From an uncultured Carboxylicivirga sp. (lineage in GTDB: Bacteria > Bacteroidota > Bacteroidia > Bacteroidales > Marinilabiliaceae): a DNA stretch of 64,000 nucleotides. The position numbers and the translations under genes were made by a program. Positions 63,094 to 64,000 of the stretch are shown in pieces. The notes under the pieces are model-generated. The model searched no databases. It had not been told where the DNA came from and worked only from the letters and a program-made list of their open reading frames with translations. Within the stretch, counting starts at the first letter, position 1. Each line of letters opens with the position of its first letter. The stretch is from assembly GCF_963668385.1 (NCBI RefSeq), contig NZ_OY764327.1, forward strand, positions 4,932,501-4,996,500, given 5' to 3'.

Positions 63094-64000
63094 CTATCTT
63101 GATAATAACACTATAGAAAATTCTGTATTTAATTCTACTACCCCATTCTTTACTTTTACCTGAGTGCCCGAATACGAATCGGTTAATTGATCACCATCAT
63201 TAAAAACACCCGCTACAGGTACTTCTTTCTTTCCTTTTTGCAAATCAAGCCCAACAATTACCTTATCAGAATAATCTCCTTTTGTGTATTCTCTTTTAAA
63301 ATAATAAGGGGATGACTTAAGTATTGTATGAACACCCGCTCCAATTGATGGATGCTCAGCCCGAAATTTTCCTAATTTTTGATAATGATGCAGAATATCT
63401 TTTACTGGTACTCCATTAACTGATGTGTTGTCTTTAAGATCATCCCAATTCATTAGTGAGCGAAGATTAGCATCTCCTACTGCTCCGTCAACAATCAAAC
63501 TTCGTGCTGATTCATCACCATAATATACTTGTGAAGACCCCGGACAAAGTAAAAGCTTGGTTCCCGCCTCAATGACTTTGGTTCTTTCTTTATCGAAAGG
63601 ATAACCATCATCATGCGAAGTGATGTAATTCAATACACTCAATCCTGCTAATGGTCCATTTAATTTATTGCTGTAATACGAAAATAGTTCTTCGTATGGC
63701 TTATTGGCATCACCTTTAAAATCGAAATTAATCAGGCTTTTCATTCCATAATTGAAATAATCAACCTGCTTATCTCCAAAATTATATATGCGATCGCCGG
63801 AAATACCATAACCATAGACCTCGCCTACCATAAAAAAGTCATTATCATCCAATACTTTATTCGGATTCGCTTCTTTCCATTCAGCAAAAGCTTTGACCGC
63901 TTCCTTCCATAAATCGCCCCAAACACCTTCTTCGGTATGTTTGGTTGTGTCCAAACGGTAACCGTCAATTCCGTATTTTCTGATAAAGTCGGTTAACCAT
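63094..64000 (-). CDS. GH13 alpha-amylase, C-terminal part (cut by window edge)
   Basis: The frame is open to the right edge; its first visible residues are WLTDFIRKYGIDGYRLDTTKH, so the apparent start at 63954 is only an internal Leu codon. All three GH13 catalytic residues are visible: the nucleophile Asp in DGYRLDTTKH, the acid/base Glu in FFMVGEVYGYG and the third Asp in NYITSHDDGYPF. A C-terminal beta-sandwich ends VELNTEFSIVLLSR. It hydrolyses alpha-1,4-glucans such as starch or glycogen. Export cannot be judged because the N-terminus is missing. Confidence 0.93.
   Translation of the reverse strand, partial: WLTDFIRKYGIDGYRLDTTKHTEEGVWGDLWKEAVKAFAEWKEANPNKVLDDNDFFMVGEVYGYGISGDRIYNFGDKQVDYFNYGMKSLINFDFKGDANKPYEELFSYYSNKLNGPLAGLSVLNYITSHDDGYPFDKERTKVIEAGTKLLLCPGSSQVYYGDESARSLIVDGAVGDANLRSLMNWDDLKDNTSVNGVPVKDILHHYQKLGKFRAEHPSIGAGVHTILKSSPYYFKREYTKGDYSDKVIVGLDLQKGKKEVPVAGVFNDGDQLTDSYSGTQVKVKNGVVELNTEFSIVLLSR

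Noticed and set aside
1-64000. tRNA or rRNA genes
   Set aside because: No cloverleaf with a GGTTCRA-type T-arm or rRNA signature was found on either strand by eye; a covariance search would settle it.

Overview
The window looks like a chromosomal segment from a marine-type Bacteroidota, most likely order Bacteroidales/Marinilabiliales (genus not resolvable). The evidence is the AT-rich sequence, promoters of the TTG-N19/21-TAnnTTTG type, little sign of Shine-Dalgarno sequences, many lipoprotein and Sec signals on beta-barrel, PCMD, DUF4374 and DUF4251-type proteins, and a carboxypeptidase-regulatory-domain TonB receptor. I see no tRNA, rRNA, CRISPR array, transposase or phage gene.

Left flank (1-5.7 kb): the N-terminal part of an S41 processing protease, guaA (GMP synthase), an exported protein of unknown role, a BNR-propeller lipoprotein and an orphan 409-residue protein.

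Accessory island (5.7-25.4 kb): all genes lie on the minus strand in short operons, and a composite non-coding repeat (units A-B-C, in one orientation) sits downstream of most operons. Two modules share a plan: a small HTH protein, then a protein whose N-terminus resembles a double-glycine RiPP leader fused in frame to a Sec signal and a repeat/DUF6624-like body, then peptidases. In module 1 (7.4-12.3 kb) the peptidases are S41, a stand-alone C39 leader-peptidase domain with no ABC transporter, and S41. In module 2 (18.9-24.0 kb) the peptidase is a 1142-residue carboxypeptidase-regulatory/oligopeptidase-B fusion. Module 1 also keeps a frameshifted HTH gene and the C-terminal remnant of a peptide precursor. 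Between the modules lie a third DUF6624-like lipoprotein without a leader, an OmpA-type protein, a propeller-like protein and a BNR-repeat protein. I infer a RiPP-derived surface or secretion system; this is the best candidate for an undescribed system here.

Centre (25.4-38 kb): a PCMD lipoprotein and its beta-barrel partner, a GH35 beta-galactosidase, a UvrD-type helicase with a Myb-like tail, a DJ-1 protein, small outer-membrane proteins, a DASH-type cryptochrome/photolyase and an Omp85-type barrel. Two copies of a paired-hairpin element with compensatory stem changes follow the helicase and DJ-1 genes and look like a structured RNA family.

Right part (38-64 kb): a DUF418 membrane protein; an operon of DPP-IV-like S9 peptidase, Xaa-Pro aminopeptidase, ornithine-cyclodeaminase-family reductase and VIT transporter (proline-rich peptide use is inferred); an iron-type uptake operon (TonB receptor, DUF4374, PepSY) with a possible Fur box; a cold-shock-domain protein with a long leader; an RNase H with an altered fourth catalytic residue; a Na+/H+ antiporter; an M3 oligopeptidase; a SPOR-like protein; a DUF6588-like outer-membrane protein; nitroreductase; YdcF; DUF4251; a surface-repeat protein; a PhzF enzyme; and the C-terminal part of a GH13 alpha-amylase cut by the right edge.
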